NCBI GenBank assembly: GCA_029378245.1
Contig: JARKIF010000008.1
Location: 682,001 to 746,000 of the forward strand
Reading direction: 5' to 3'
Source of the DNA: Roridomyces roridus
Taxonomy: Eukaryota > Basidiomycota > Agaricomycetes > Agaricales > Mycenaceae
DNA: 64,000 nt
Both the position numbers and the translations under genes were made by a program. A model generated the notes under the pieces. It was not told where the DNA came from and searched no databases. It worked only from the letters and a program-made list of their open reading frames with translations. This document shows positions 35,444 to 49,963 of the stretch, piece by piece (position 1 is the stretch's first letter; every line of letters begins with the position of its first letter).

Positions 35444-37126
35444 ATGGTCTTCTTTCCTCGCAGAACCGCTGTGGTCGCATCCTCGGCCGTCGTCGCATCT
35501 CTGTTCTATGCCACCATCCACAACGACAGCCAGAAAAAGTATTTCCCAGCAGCAAAACCCTCTGACCAGAACAGCTCCAATACTCTGAACACTCTGGCAT
35601 GGGGCAGGTCAGTACGGTCTTCCAGGCGCGTGCCCACGTACTTGAACTCTACCAGAAACAATCTTCTGGCTCCGAAAGTCGCAATAAAAAAACCGTCAAC
35701 TTTGGAATGGCTGGATAACGTGGCGCTTCGCGACTTGGCGCTCCATGACGATCATGCTGCATGCGTTGATGCTCGCGGGGATTTGTATCAGTGGGGCGTG
35801 GGGCATGCCAGTCCGATACGCACTCTGAGCGGCAAGGTGGTCCCACCCGACAGTGGAGCAATACTTGGAACCTCATACCTTTGCAGGATATCAGCAATGT
35901 CCAAGTCTGCCAGCGTCGAGTCTTTGCCTTGTCGAAAAGTGGCAGAGTCTATGCTCTGGACGCCAATGCAACTGGTCAAGTGGTAAGCGCGCCGTGGTGG
36001 AAATTCTGGGCGACGCCGGAACCCTTCGAGTTGACTCCCAACGCGCGTGGGGTAAAGTACGCGACTAAATATCTCGCTGGCCACGCTCTCATGCAGAAAA
36101 ATAAGATTTGTTCAAATATCTGCTGGAGGGGACCACCTTCTCGCGCTCACTTCCACGGGTCGGACTTTTTCGTATCCAATCAGCAAAAATGCCAACGCGC
36201 ACGGCCAACTTGGTCCGAATATTCCAGCCACAGACGACTGCACGACATTATACGAGCTGCCTGTACTCAAAGGTACTCCCATCGCGCAACTAGCCACCGG
36301 TGATCGGTCCAGTTTCGCTCGAACCCCGACCGGTAAAGTTCTCGCCTGGGGTGCAAATGAGCATGGGTCTGTAACTCCAACTCTCAATCGAATTCGTAAT
36401 GAGACTTCTTGCAGACAGTTAGGGCTCGGCGAAGGCTTTATCTCGACAGCGATCACGATCCCAACCGAGGTGGTACTTTGGCCTACCAAGTCCCAACAGT
36501 CGACCACGCGCTGCTTGGACGTGTGCGCAGGTGTGCCTGTTTTGTCTCCCCCTCGAAAATTGCTCCTCACTGCTCAGGGGGCGACCTAACTGCCTTTGTG
36601 GTCGAGCGCGCGCCAACCGACACGGTCGAGCTTCTCATGTGCGGCGATGGTCAATGGGGCGGCCTCGGCAACAATATGTACAGCACTGCGCAAATCAGCC
36701 CTACCCGCGTCCGGACACTCTCAGAACTCGTTGAATGCACGTTTTCATTGACCCTGATAATACTTGATAAATGACGGTTCTGCAGATGACACCTTGACGC
36801 AAAGGGTCAAACCGATAAAATTGCACTCGATCAGCATTTCTCGGTCTGGGCATGTCCTGGCCACGCTCAATCCTTCTTCCGGGGATAGAGATTTGCTTGG
36901 GTGGGGACGGAACCACGACCAGGAGCTTGGGACCGGACTTGGCAAGAGGAGCGGTGTGCCGTCCCCGGTACCCGTGGATGTAGGCGACGGACGGCTGTTA
37001 CTCAAGAGGAAAAGTGCTCCAGTGCGGGATCTGCAGGGTAATATTTACGGCTATCGCAGTCGCGAAGTCGAACAGTTTGCGGTCGCAAATACCAAAAGTA
37101 GTATCTTGTATTGGCGAGAAGCATAA
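35444..37126 (+). CDS. RCC1-repeat mitochondrial membrane protein, Fmp25-like
   Basis: Starts MVFFPRRTAVVASSAVVASL, a basic then hydrophobic N terminus suited to a mitochondrial presequence or membrane anchor. RCC1-type repeats follow: NTLNTLAWGR, ACVDARGDLYQWGVGHAS, IAQLATGDRSSFARTPTGKV, LAWGANEHG then QLGLGEGF, LLMCGDGQWGGLGNN, LLGWGRNHDQELGTGLGKRS. Yeast Fmp25 has the same layout and is needed early in cytochrome bc1 complex assembly; transfer of that role is inference. Several short introns interrupt it. The end is ILYWREA. It shares a 103-bp promoter region with H1-D. Confidence 0.75.
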
Positions 37127-37254
37127 TTTCAAACCCTGTCTCGGACCTCTTTCCAGTACCACCATCTGTACCCTCTTTTCTTGTCTGCATCGCCGTTACC
37201 ATCCATTCCCTGCCTGCCTGTTATTAGACCTAATTTCGTCCTCGAGTCGGCGCC

Positions 37255-38277
37255 ATGACCACACCTATCACGTTCGTCGCCGCTGTACCATCCTCACCAG
37301 CCATGTCCTTTTCGTCCTCGTCCTCGTTCGACATGGTGCAATCCTCCCGCTCCCGGTCCTCGTCGTTCGAGCTGTACCTCGACGATTCGGACGACGAAAT
37401 CGTGTGGAGCGTAACGGAGGATGAATCAATCTCCCCTGTTGCTGCGGCCGCCGACGACGACGACGACGAGGAGGACTTTGTAGTCCTTGGACGTCGGCAA
37501 CCTTTCAATGATACCTCGACGCCTACCAACACCGATAAGCCAGATGACCATCACCTCATCTCTGCCCTCGCGCAGCTTTCTGTCGAGGAGGCACGGCGGA
37601 ATAATACCAAGCTCCCAGCCGTTGCGGTTGCGGTGTCATCGGCGGCGGTGGTTTCCACGACGAAACCCAAAGTGGCCCAGACCACTCCTCCGCCGAAGTC
37701 CCCGAAAGTCAAAGGAGCATCATCGTCACCCCAATCTCAATCTCCCCCACTCACCCCGACTCTGAAGAGCTCCAGACGAAAGAGAAATAAGAACAAGAAC
37801 AAGGCAGTCGGCGGATTTAGCTCGCGTCCCATCGTCGACGACATTTCGGAGCGGGGAGACAGCGTTAGCGTTTCTGACGAGGGTTATCAAGCCGCCGCGT
37901 CTAGATATATCAACTCGTACGTCCCTATATAGCTGCTATTCAAGTGCTAAGCGAGCATATGTAGATTCCTCGTCGACCAAACCTCTGTTTGCCGACTGAC
38001 ACTTCTTCAATCTTTGCTCATCGAGCTCGGCCTCTGCTCGGCCTCGCTCCTCCCTGCTTCCCTCACCGCGGCCAAGGCCATGCTAAAGTCGCATGCGTTC
38101 CTCAATGTCCGCGAGTATCTCGATGCACGCCAACAGGGTCCCGCCGCCGTGCAGAATGTCATGCATCCAAGCAAGGCATCTCTCATCCGCGATTTGAGGA
38201 AGAAACGGAACCCTGTGCCTTTGAAATGGGTGAAGGAGACCGGGCTCGGCGTCTTGCTTGTTACTTGCTACCACTAG
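37255..38277 (+). CDS. Uncharacterised protein: acidic disordered head, helical C-terminal domain
   Basis: Exon 1 encodes a Ser-rich and Asp/Glu-rich region (SSFELYLDDSDDEIVWSVTE; a DDDDDEEDFVVLG stretch), then Pro/Ser linkers and a basic cluster (LKSSRRKRNKNKNKAVGGFS). A 44-nt-class intron joins SRYINS to FLVDQTSVCRLTLLQSLLIE. The second exon is compact and looks folded: LGLCSASLLPASLTAAKAML, KSHAFLNVREYLDARQQG, SKASLIRDLRKKRNPVPLKW, ending VTCYH. I do not recognise the family. The basic run may be a nuclear localisation signal. The C-terminal block looks like the conserved part. Confidence 0.65.
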
Positions 38278-38401
38278 ATTGTAACCTTGTCTTGCTGTTG
38301 TTGTCTTTTTTTTCTTGAACGATTTTTTGGGAAAATAGGGTATATTGAACGATAAGTCAACGGCACCGCCGCTCAAATAGATACACTCTATTCAGATAAA
38401 T

Positions 38402-39480
38402 CTAGTGTGCGTTGGCGCCCGCAACCACGACATTGGTCAGCTCGAGGAGAACCTGCGCAAAGGCATCCAGGTTCTCCGGGCCGGTGGCAGGTGCAGGCGA
38501 CGCAGCAGGCGCCGATGAGGAGGTGGGCGCAGACGGGCTGGGACTGGGCTTTGCGGACGATGATGGAGGAGGAGCCGCAGAGCTGGATTTCGGGGGACTG
38601 GGACTCGGGCTGGCTCGGCGTAGTATGGGTGGTGGTGGTTGGCGTCGTGTGAGTGGTGGTGGTGGTTGGAGTGGTGTGCGTGGTGGTGTGCGTAGTAGGC
38701 GTAGGCTGCGCCGTCGTCTTCTTGGTGGTAGGCGTGTCAGTCGCCACCTCCACCTCCACCGCCGAACCATCGGCGAAGGACCACGAGCTATAAGATGTAT
38801 TAGACTATGCGGAACTTGGCACGCATGAAATATCTGACCCGGTGATCACCCCCAGGCCTTGATCTGCGAAGAACGAGAAAAGACCAGGGGAGAGGTCAAG
38901 ACCATTTGGGGGACATCCAGGGCACTGGCGAAACTTTTAGGGAACAGACTTGACTGGAAACAGAAGACACGGACAGCGTCGACAATTTGTGCTTGGGTCG
39001 TCTTGCCACCGTAAGTCATGGTGATCATCTTGAAGCAGTCCGGGCTTGGATACGCGGTACCAAAGTTCTGAAAGGCATATGAGGACAAATGCACGGAGAA
39101 TGCAGGGAGAGGACAGTACATCCTGACTGAGGGCCACAATCTAAAAAGCGTCAAGACTCGAAGGGGGGGATGGCAAATGTTCTCTCACAAAGTCAGAATC
39201 CTGGTTGGTTTTACCACAAGCGCCTCTGTGCAACATTAAGAATGATGGCAAAGAAAGGGGGACGAAGAAACGGACAGCCCAGTCGAATAGAACGTCCATC
39301 GGGTGTTGGGGAATTGGGCACCTAGTCACTGGGCGTCAGGCTCGCAGCAGTCGGTAGGATGAGCTGCCCACGTTTGGAGAGGTCGCCTGAGGCCCGCTTG
39401 GCCACATCCCTGTGGTTAACGTGGGCGTTGTGTCCAGCGAGAACAGCGGGCAGGGCAAGCAAGGCTAAGAGGGAACGCAT
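38402..39480 (-). CDS. Secreted barwin/expansin-like double-psi beta-barrel protein with Thr/Ser-rich tail
   Basis: Signal peptide MRSLLALLALPAVLAGHNAH, then a dibasic pro-region (VAKRASGDLSKRGQ). Spliced DPBB domain: WTFYSTGLGACGKTNQDSDF, IVALSQDNFGTAYPSPDC, FKMITMTYGGKTTQAQIVDA, CPGCPPNGLDLSPGLFSFFA, DQGLGVITG. These are the family's cysteine and DLS signatures. A Thr/Pro repeat region (TTHTTTHTTPTTTTTHTTP) follows. The natural continuation, Ser/Pro/Ala-rich with a final helix ending LELTNVVVAGANAH at 38402, lies in a different frame. So there is a +1 shift near 38590-38640, or the protein ends differently at 38388 in the first frame. Such proteins are secreted by many Agaricomycetes and may act on cell walls. 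Confidence 0.78.
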
Positions 39481-39687
39481 TTTGGGAGACTACGAGGGAA
39501 AGAGCGGTATAAAGAGTGTGAGGCAAACGCGAGGCACGGACACTTGAAGGAAAGGGTGGAGACTGGTGACAGCCGAACGACAAACAATGTTGTCCTGATC
39601 GGGATGACGCACAAAAATAGAGTCTCTCTCTGAGGGCAATTTTGGCCGAAAAAAACTGCATTCTGATCTACTCTACTGTACAACACA

Positions 39688-43180
<3,493 letters not shown>

Positions 43181-43469
43181 TGTGAAAGTCGAGAACGAGA
43201 GTAGAGAGAGTTATAACTTTTTACACAGCCGCGTACGTGTCCCGAGTGCCTGACACGTCAGTGTCTCGGGAGTTCGTGTGGGAGAGGGAGGAATGGTCCG
43301 GCCGGTGAAAAGACCTTGGGTATGTCTGGGCTTGCAGGCCAAAAGGAAGGAGAATTCGACTTGGTGTCGTAGCAGTAGCAAGACACTGTGGCTGTCACGA
43401 GCTTTGTGATTTACATACACCATCGCGGTCTCTCTCGACAGTTAGGGCAATTCGTCGTTCTCTGCCAGG
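43181..43469. promoter_or_regulatory. 289-bp bidirectional promoter, SERCA/SIP5
   Basis: Lies between divergent start codons. No convincing TATA or known factor site could be assigned by eye. Confidence 0.45.
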
Positions 43470-45329
43470 ATGGGGAACTCGTCGTCTTCGACGTCTGGCC
43501 GTGGCCACGACGAATCCGTCGACTATGGCCAACTCGTTCCCCAGGGCGTCTATACCGGCCCTGGCGACTGGAACCAGTCCATCACTGCTCAACTCATAAT
43601 TGCCAGGAGGCTTGCACCCTTTTATCGTCCCCTCGAGGACTACGAGGAAAACTGGGACGACGACCGCATTCTCGCAGCCAGGAAACCGCTTCCCGGCTCT
43701 GAAACAGAGCAGCAGCCCCCTCCGACACCGACCTTGGCCAAGGCTTCAAAGCGTTCAGGTTCTCTCAAAGAACCCAGCAAACCGGAAGCCACAGTGTACC
43801 GGGGCGCCGTAGAATGCCCCATATGTTTCCTCGTGTGTATCAGTCGTGCACTGTACATCTGCCGCTTGTTTGACTCATTCGTGTGCGCAGTATTACCCGC
43901 CCAATATCAATCACTCTCGCTGTTGCGACCAGGCAATATGTACAGAGTGCTTCGTTCAGATAAAGCGCAGCGAGCCCACCGCCACCCATCTCGTTTCCGA
44001 ACCGGCCGCGTGCCCGTACTGTGTGCAGGAGAACTTTGGTGTTGTCTACAGCCCTCCTCCATGGAGAGCCGGTATTGGCAGCGAAGGCTCTGTGCGTAAT
44101 GCTCTCTCTTCTTTTCCGGTCGTCTGACTTGATTCTACAGCATTCACTCTGGTCTGACTCTCCCAAGGGTTCGCAACAGTCGATTGAGACATCGGGTCCC
44201 TATCCGACGCATAAACGACGGCAGAAAAGCTTCAGTGCTGACAGTCCCGAGGTCGTGCTCATTGGTGCGCTCCTCCCCTATGTCTAGTCGACTTGCTGGT
44301 AACAAGTCACATAGATCATATCCGTCCCGATTGGGAGGCCAAACTCGCCGCTGTCCGAGCAGCGGTCACCCGACGTGCTAACAGGAGGATCATAATGCGC
44401 CAAGTTGGCGATAGACTGATCCCCGTCGGTGTCACCAGTGGCCGAGTCCACGCCCTCAGCCCAGAAGAGGCGGCTCAGGCAGCAGAAGCCGGCTCCGATG
44501 CCTCGGGAAGTAGACGATCACGCAGACGGCAGCAGGCCCCTGCTAACGGCAATTTCGAGCAATTCGTCGGAATGGGCGGGCAAGAATTAGAGGAAGTAAG
44601 TTGTTCAACTCTTTGGAGGGATCGTCCTTATTTACTTGCATGCAGTTGATGATAATGGAGGCTATGAGACTGTCCCTTCTCGATCATGAGGAACAGCAGC
44701 GCAAGGAAGCCGAAGAGAAGAAGAAGACTGATGCTGCTGCTGCCGCCGCCGCCGCCGCCGCCGAAGAACCTGCCTCGGAGCCGGGCCCCTCAACTCTCGA
44801 GGCAGCGACAACGCCTGCCACTTCCTCTTCTCTGTCCGTCAACAGAAATTCACTGACCCAAACGAGAAGTCGCTCTCCTTCACCAAATCCTCTCCAGGCC
44901 CTCAAGGACACGGCGACAATGTGGCGGCGACGTACATCCAGTCCCCCTCCATTTTCCACGTTGAGCGCCGCGCTCAGTACAGTTTCGACTGCTTCTGCGG
45001 TTCTCAACGGAACAGGGGGAGAACCCACTCCTTCACCTCCAGCGTCGAATCCGACCGACGCAGAGCAAACAATACCAACCATAACTGTTGCAGCCGGCCT
45101 TCCTCCCGAGGCACCGGCAGAAGGCAGTCCAGTGCGGCCAAACCCCACGCCTTATGAGCCCTTTTCATCACCCATCTCCACCCATTCGTCTGTCGGCGGT
45201 CCCGACTCATGGAACGACCTTCCATCCTCACCCGACTCGTTCACGGCACGTGAACCACTGCTGAGCGAGCCGCTTGGAGGGCCCGAGACACCCAAGGTCG
45301 CTCCAGAGCCTACTGATTATTTCGGGTAG
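43470..45329 (+). CDS. SIP5: Sip5-like RING-type zinc finger protein
   Basis: In yeast, Sip5 bridges the Snf1 kinase and the Reg1/Glc7 phosphatase. Start [20 protein letters not shown] has Gly2/Ser for N-myristoylation. The family block [20 protein letters not shown] is followed by a RING-like finger split by an intron: VECPICFL / [20 protein letters not shown] / [16 protein letters not shown]. Then [20 protein letters not shown] and [10 protein letters not shown] / [20 protein letters not shown] (the conserved helix after the finger). An Ala run from a GCC/GCT repeat follows, and a Ser/Pro-rich tail ending PEPTDYFG. The RING could give ubiquitin-ligase activity; that is inferred. Confidence 0.85.
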
Positions 45330-45471
45330 GCTTACTTCCCGCTTGCCAATGGACCTCGCTAATTCCGTGCAGGGGTGCATCTGGAGCTGCTCACGAATGA
45401 AACCCTTTAATATCGTAATCACTGCGTGTAGTATATCTAGAGTCGTCGTTGGAATTCATTTATTCAGATTA

Positions 45472-45931
45472 TTATTTGCGAGTCGTGTCTGCCCATGACG
45501 GTTTCACGGAATCGGGATCCAACGGTTGCTGCATGGTTTTCGTCACCAACTCGTGCACAGACGGAGTAAAACGTACCCTTGCAAACACCCGAGCGCGTAT
45601 CTCAGCTTCCTGTGCCTCACGAATGGCACGCGCCGCGTCCACGCGTTTGCGGTCAGCAGGAGACAGCCGCTGCGTGTCTTGAGCGGAGAATAGGGAAGCA
45701 ATGAGCTGGACTGACCTTGTAAGCTTCCTCTTCGTTCGGAACAGTCGCTGAGTGGAGAGACGGTCGGCACGAGAGACAGTTTTTTTATTCAACGGACGGA
45801 CTTTTGAGAAGGAGAAAGCCAACACCGACGACTGGATGGCAGAATGATATTCAGTTGTGCAGGGTCAAAGAAAGTGACCTACGAGCAGTGGTCAGCGCGG
45901 TGAAGCGCACGATCGGGAAGGAAGGCGACAT
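45472..45931 (-). CDS. CBP4: Cbp4, cytochrome bc1 complex assembly factor
   Basis: Small inner-membrane protein that chaperones cytochrome b. Four exons give a consistent frame: MSPSFPIVRFTALTTA / LVGVGFLLLKT / TVPNEEEAYK / DTQRLSPADRKRVDAARAIR / EAQEAEIRARVFAR / QPLDPDSVKPSWADTTRK. It has the family pattern: a single N-terminal membrane span, the T(x)P-EE segment, then a charged helix. Total length is close to other Cbp4 proteins. Splice choice was guided by this match; reading without introns gives stops. Ends 78 bp from the stop of the arrestin-like gene upstream on the same strand. Confidence 0.75.
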
Positions 45932-46009
45932 GTCAATATTTGCATCATTACTACTTGCTCATTATACCAAAAAATTAGTGCAGTACAATACTTGTGTGTG
46001 TACATCGAG

Positions 46010-47997
46010 TCACTTTGGCCGTATCCTCTTGGTCGCAAACCGACTTTTCATCTCTATTCGTGCCAACTCTTCCTCCCACTCCCGTACCTCCTCCGACGCG
46101 TTGCTACTCGTGGAGCTGCTGGACGCGCTCAAGCTGGAGCTACTCGCCCCGTTGACTGAACCCGTGGTTACTGGGAAGGTTGTATGAATGTAGCTCTTGC
46201 GGGTATCCGCGCCTGCGCTGATATCCCGTCTTGGCTCCCGCCGCCGCCGGAACACCTCGTCATTCTTCTCCTCGTCGCAAGCCGCTGTACGTGATTTGTC
46301 TCTCGGACCAGCGCTTGTATGTGGTCTTCGTGGCGGCTTCGACGGAGGAGCCGAGGAGAAGTGCGAAGAAGACGAGACCCTGTGTGAAAATTCCGCTCGC
46401 GACGAGGAAGCGGGGATTGGAGGTGCATCGTCAGGTGGTCTGGCGGTCGTGGTTCGTCGCGGCGACTTGGACTTGGACCGAGCAGTCATGTATGCGTCTT
46501 GATATTTTGATAATGCCAGTTTGCGTTCAGCTTCGCTCGTTGACATGACGAGAAGTTCCTTCTCCTCCAGTTCAAACGAGTCTGTACCAAACGCAGAAGA
46601 CACGACGATCTGGAGCGGATAAGCCCTTCGTTCAAGATGCCGATTTCTTGACACGTACCTTGACCCGAACAAAAAATTTCACAGAAACTAGTTCAGAAGA
46701 TTCTATCGTTTCTCCGATAGACCAGCGGCTAGCTTTGGCAGCGGGCCATTGGAAATGGAGTGTTTTGGACCAGATCCCCGAATCTGCGCGAGCAAACTGC
46801 CCCGAAGATTCGCAACCGGCTATTTGGCTGACAACTAGGGAGCCATTGTGATTAGTGGATGGAGCCTGCAAGGTCGTGGATGATGAAAAGGGTGAGGAAT
46901 CAAGATAAGTAGAAGGAGAGTATGCCAGCGAAGAAGAAGAAGAAGCGTATGGTCGTTGGGGGATGGGCAGAGGACTTGAATGATGCCGCCCCATACACAG
47001 CGAGCGTCGCGTTTGGGGGCCCAGTCGGTGTCGCGGGCGGCGAAGGAGGGTCCAAAAACTGCATTCGGCGCTCGACGACAACGCTCGCACTCTGGAATGT
47101 GACCGCAGAATCCTTCGGCAGCAGGGAGATGGGAATGGACACAAGGTCGTCCGGGCCAATCGGTATGACGGGACATTGTATGGAATATCGTATTCTCGGC
47201 GAGTGGGGAAGCGAGATCTCCGCGTCCAGCGAAGGCCGTGCGACAGGTGCGGAAAGGGGTGAAGCGAAGCGTAAAAGCTGGCAATTCGCAATATTTTATC
47301 TGACGAGACCCAACGCCAACGATTGGAGAATGGTTGATGACTGGGATCCAAATGAGGGCGGAGCACGAGATAGAGGAGCGAATTTACCGGCTTCAACGCG
47401 CCATGTACAGCGATACGAGACGAAAGACGCGGTGGAGAATCCTGGAAAAGGTCAGGAGTGTGCTCAGAGAGGTACAAGTCGCGTCACTTACCGGCCACCT
47501 TGGCTGGAATACTGATTCGAAATGGTAGCTCCAACTCGTAAATGTCGGCGTATTCTTCACGGCTGTCATCAGGCGCGCTCCATAGCACCTGGCTGTAATC
47601 GACGAGGACGTTCGACTGCAGGACCCCAAGACGGCCAAGACGAGCTTCATAACATCTGACGGAGACGGTGATGGATTTCGCAGCAAGAGGCTTCAAATCA
47701 GCGTCGAGCTTTGTCCGAACGACTGAGGTATACTTTGTGAGCGAGTTGAGATACGGAAAGGAGAACACGCACGTCCGTCAATCTTGACGGCACTGAGGCC
47801 GAGGAACCCAGCACTACATATGTTATGTTATGATCGCGTCGGCTAGCGATGTTCACACCCACTAAGGAAAAGAGCGGACGGTGTTCACTGTGCCATTCGG
47901 GGCGAGGATGAGCTGCATGAGCGGCTCGTCGCCAGTTTAGTGAAAGGTGGCAACGAGGGACTAATCGCCATCTCACAGGCTTCTTGGATTCAGTCAT
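46010..47997 (-). CDS. Alpha-arrestin-like protein
   Basis: Fungal alpha-arrestins recruit ubiquitin ligases to membrane transporters. The start MTESKKP is followed by beta-rich arrestin N-domain segments: LILAPNGTVN, AGFLGLSAVKIDG, VVRTKLDADLKPLAAKSITV, SVRCYEARLGRLGVLQSN, YELELPFRISIPAKVAG. The second arrestin half is seen as SIGETIESSELVSVKFFVRV joined to IVVSSAFGTDSFELEEKELL. A basic, Ser-rich tail follows (ARSKSKSPRRTTTARPP) with a coiled end (EVREWEEELARIEMKSRF). No clear PPxY motif is seen. Several short introns were placed by eye, so internal boundaries are approximate. Confidence 0.7.
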
Positions 47998-48124
47998 CAA
48001 CAGCTGTCAACAACCCCTCGTAATAACGAGCCGCGCAAGCAGCCTGCTTGCATCTTATCCTCGAACCACCACCACGCCCTCAAAGACGCCATCTTCCCGC
48101 TCGTTGCTGCCCTCACGCCGGCAC

Positions 48125-49835
48125 CATGCCCTCCTCCTTCTACATACCGTTGCTTCTAGCAGGCACGTTCTTACTGGTGCATTCAACTCAATCTGGAATA
48201 AAAATGAATAGGCATGCTTCTTACTGGTACTTCAAACTCGATCTGGAGTAAATATCAAGACCTTCAATGTGTTGAGAATTGCAATTCGACCCAACCAGTG
48301 CTTTATGAGCAACCAGTCTGGCAGACCTTGCAGATGTTCCGTGCGTAGTATTCCATTGAACGCTATCCGCAGTTCTTATCTACCCTACCTAGTCGGAGAG
48401 ATGCTCTGTTAGTGTTCCTCCCTTCGCTTACTTCAGCAAGTCATTCACACCAACAAGGCTTTCTTCCGGTTCTCTATTCTTGGATCCAGTCGAGGCGCCA
48501 ATCCTCCATCCAGCTTCCAGAAGATGACTCTGCCCCCAACAAGCAGTCTCCCGAGCAACTTGCTGGATGGAAGATCCTCTTACTTTGGATACCTGCTGCG
48601 TGCGACCTCACCGGGACTACCTTGATGAATGTTGGCCTGCTCTATACCCCCGTCTCCATCTATCAGATGAGTCGCGGCGCCTTGGTCCTCTTCGTCGGAG
48701 TCCTCAGCGTCACGTTCCTCCGTCGCCGCCTTTGGCTCTACCAGTGCGGCATTCACTTGACACCGTCCAATTTCACTAACTCTTACCCCCAGGTGGATAT
48801 CGCTCCTTGTGGTCATGGCCGGCGTTGCCCTCGTCGGATTCTCTGGCTCTCTGATCAAGGACGCTGTCAAGGAAGCGACCCTGCTTATCTTCTCTGAAGG
48901 GGGCCAGCCCGAAGTGACCCAAGTTGTCATTGGTGAAGTTGCATACGTCTTGGATCTGCAGTTGGACTGATTATTCTAGGTGTGTTCTTCATCTTGTTTG
49001 CCCAAATCTTGTGAGCCATCACTGTCCTCACTTTTGTCGTTGCTGACAATCCTGTAGCACTGCCGCGCAATTCGTGGTGGAAGAGAAAATCCTGGGCAAG
49101 TCGCTCTCTGCCTAATGCCAGTCCCATGTCAACTCGTGTGCAGGTCGGTATGCAGTGGAACCTTTGGTCGCCGTCGGTTGGGAAGGCTTCTTCGGTGCCC
49201 TGACCATCCTGCTGTTCATGCCCATTCTCTCGATCCCTGCGGTGACCAAGCTCTCGCCGTTTTTCGATCTTTCCAGGGGTTGGACCCAGATGATAGAGAC
49301 GCCGACCGTCCTGTACTCGGGCATCGTCATTGCGTTCAGCATCGCGTTTTTCAACTTCTTCGGGCTCTCGGTGACCCGTAGCGTGTCCTCCACTGTACGC
49401 AGTCTGGTGGACACCTGCCGGACGCTGTTGATATGGATAATCTCCCTGGGGTTGGGTTGGGAGCACCTGGCCTGGCTTTCCATCTTCCAGGTCCTCGGTT
49501 TCACTCTCCTTGTGTAAGTCGATGGAAAAGCAAACATCGTGGCATGCTAATTCAATTCCTCCCTCCAGATACGGCACTGTAAGTAAACTGAGTCGCACTT
49601 TTCGTCGCCTCGACTGACATGTCTGGTCTAGTTCATGTTCAACAACCTCGTCACCCTACCCAAGTTCATTCGTCCTCCAGTCATCATTGCCGACGAGGAA
49701 GCCGAAGGTCTCCTCGCACCAGCATTGGACGAGACCGCTAACCTGCCGGCCGATGTCGGACAGAGCGGTTTTGATGTGCTGCCGCCAGGCGAGCATGCCC
49801 TCGCGCAGGCTAAACCCGCGTCACAATCTGCGTAG
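48125..49835 (+). CDS. SLC35F6-like membrane transporter (drug/metabolite transporter fold)
   Basis: Ten-span protein of the nucleotide-sugar-transporter-like group. Exon 1 MPSSFYIPLLLAG joins to MLLTGTSNSIWSKYQDLQ and CVENCNSTQPVLYEQPVWQT. Then WKILLLWIPAACDLTGTTLM, VSIYQMSRGALVLFVGVLSV, LLVVMAGVALVGFSGSLIKD, FFILFAQIFTAAQFVVEEKI and VEPLVAVGWEGFFGALTILL, all family landmarks, and a final VTLPKFIRPPV. The cytosolic tail is acidic/Pro-rich. The first intron (48162-48210) uses a GC donor and is itself a near copy of the exon that follows it. Human SLC35F6 is a lysosomal/mitochondrial-associated protein; substrate here unknown. Divergent from the arrestin-like gene (127 bp). Confidence 0.86.
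48161..48258 (+). repeat. 49-bp tandem duplication that forms intron 1 of the SLC35F6-like gene
   Basis: Unit 1 runs from 48161 (GGCACGTTCTTACTGGTGCA...) and unit 2 from 48210 (GGCATGCTTCTTACTGGTAC...). They align along their length with small indels and scattered substitutions. The junctions before both units read AG|GC. Unit 1 is removed as an intron, unit 2 is coding. Confidence 0.85.
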
Positions 49836-49963
49836 CCGTAGTTTCTCGAGGATGTCTGTACTGTACAACTTTTTTGGAATAGTTCAGTCTACATAAGGAT
49901 GCCCCTAGGCCCGACCCAATCAGCGCTGATCACATAAATGATTTGCCACATTACAACTCGACC

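Noticed and set aside
44728..44764. GCC/GCT trinucleotide run as a possible special repeat
   Set aside because: Encodes a poly-Ala stretch in the low-complexity linker of Sip5; common in such linkers.
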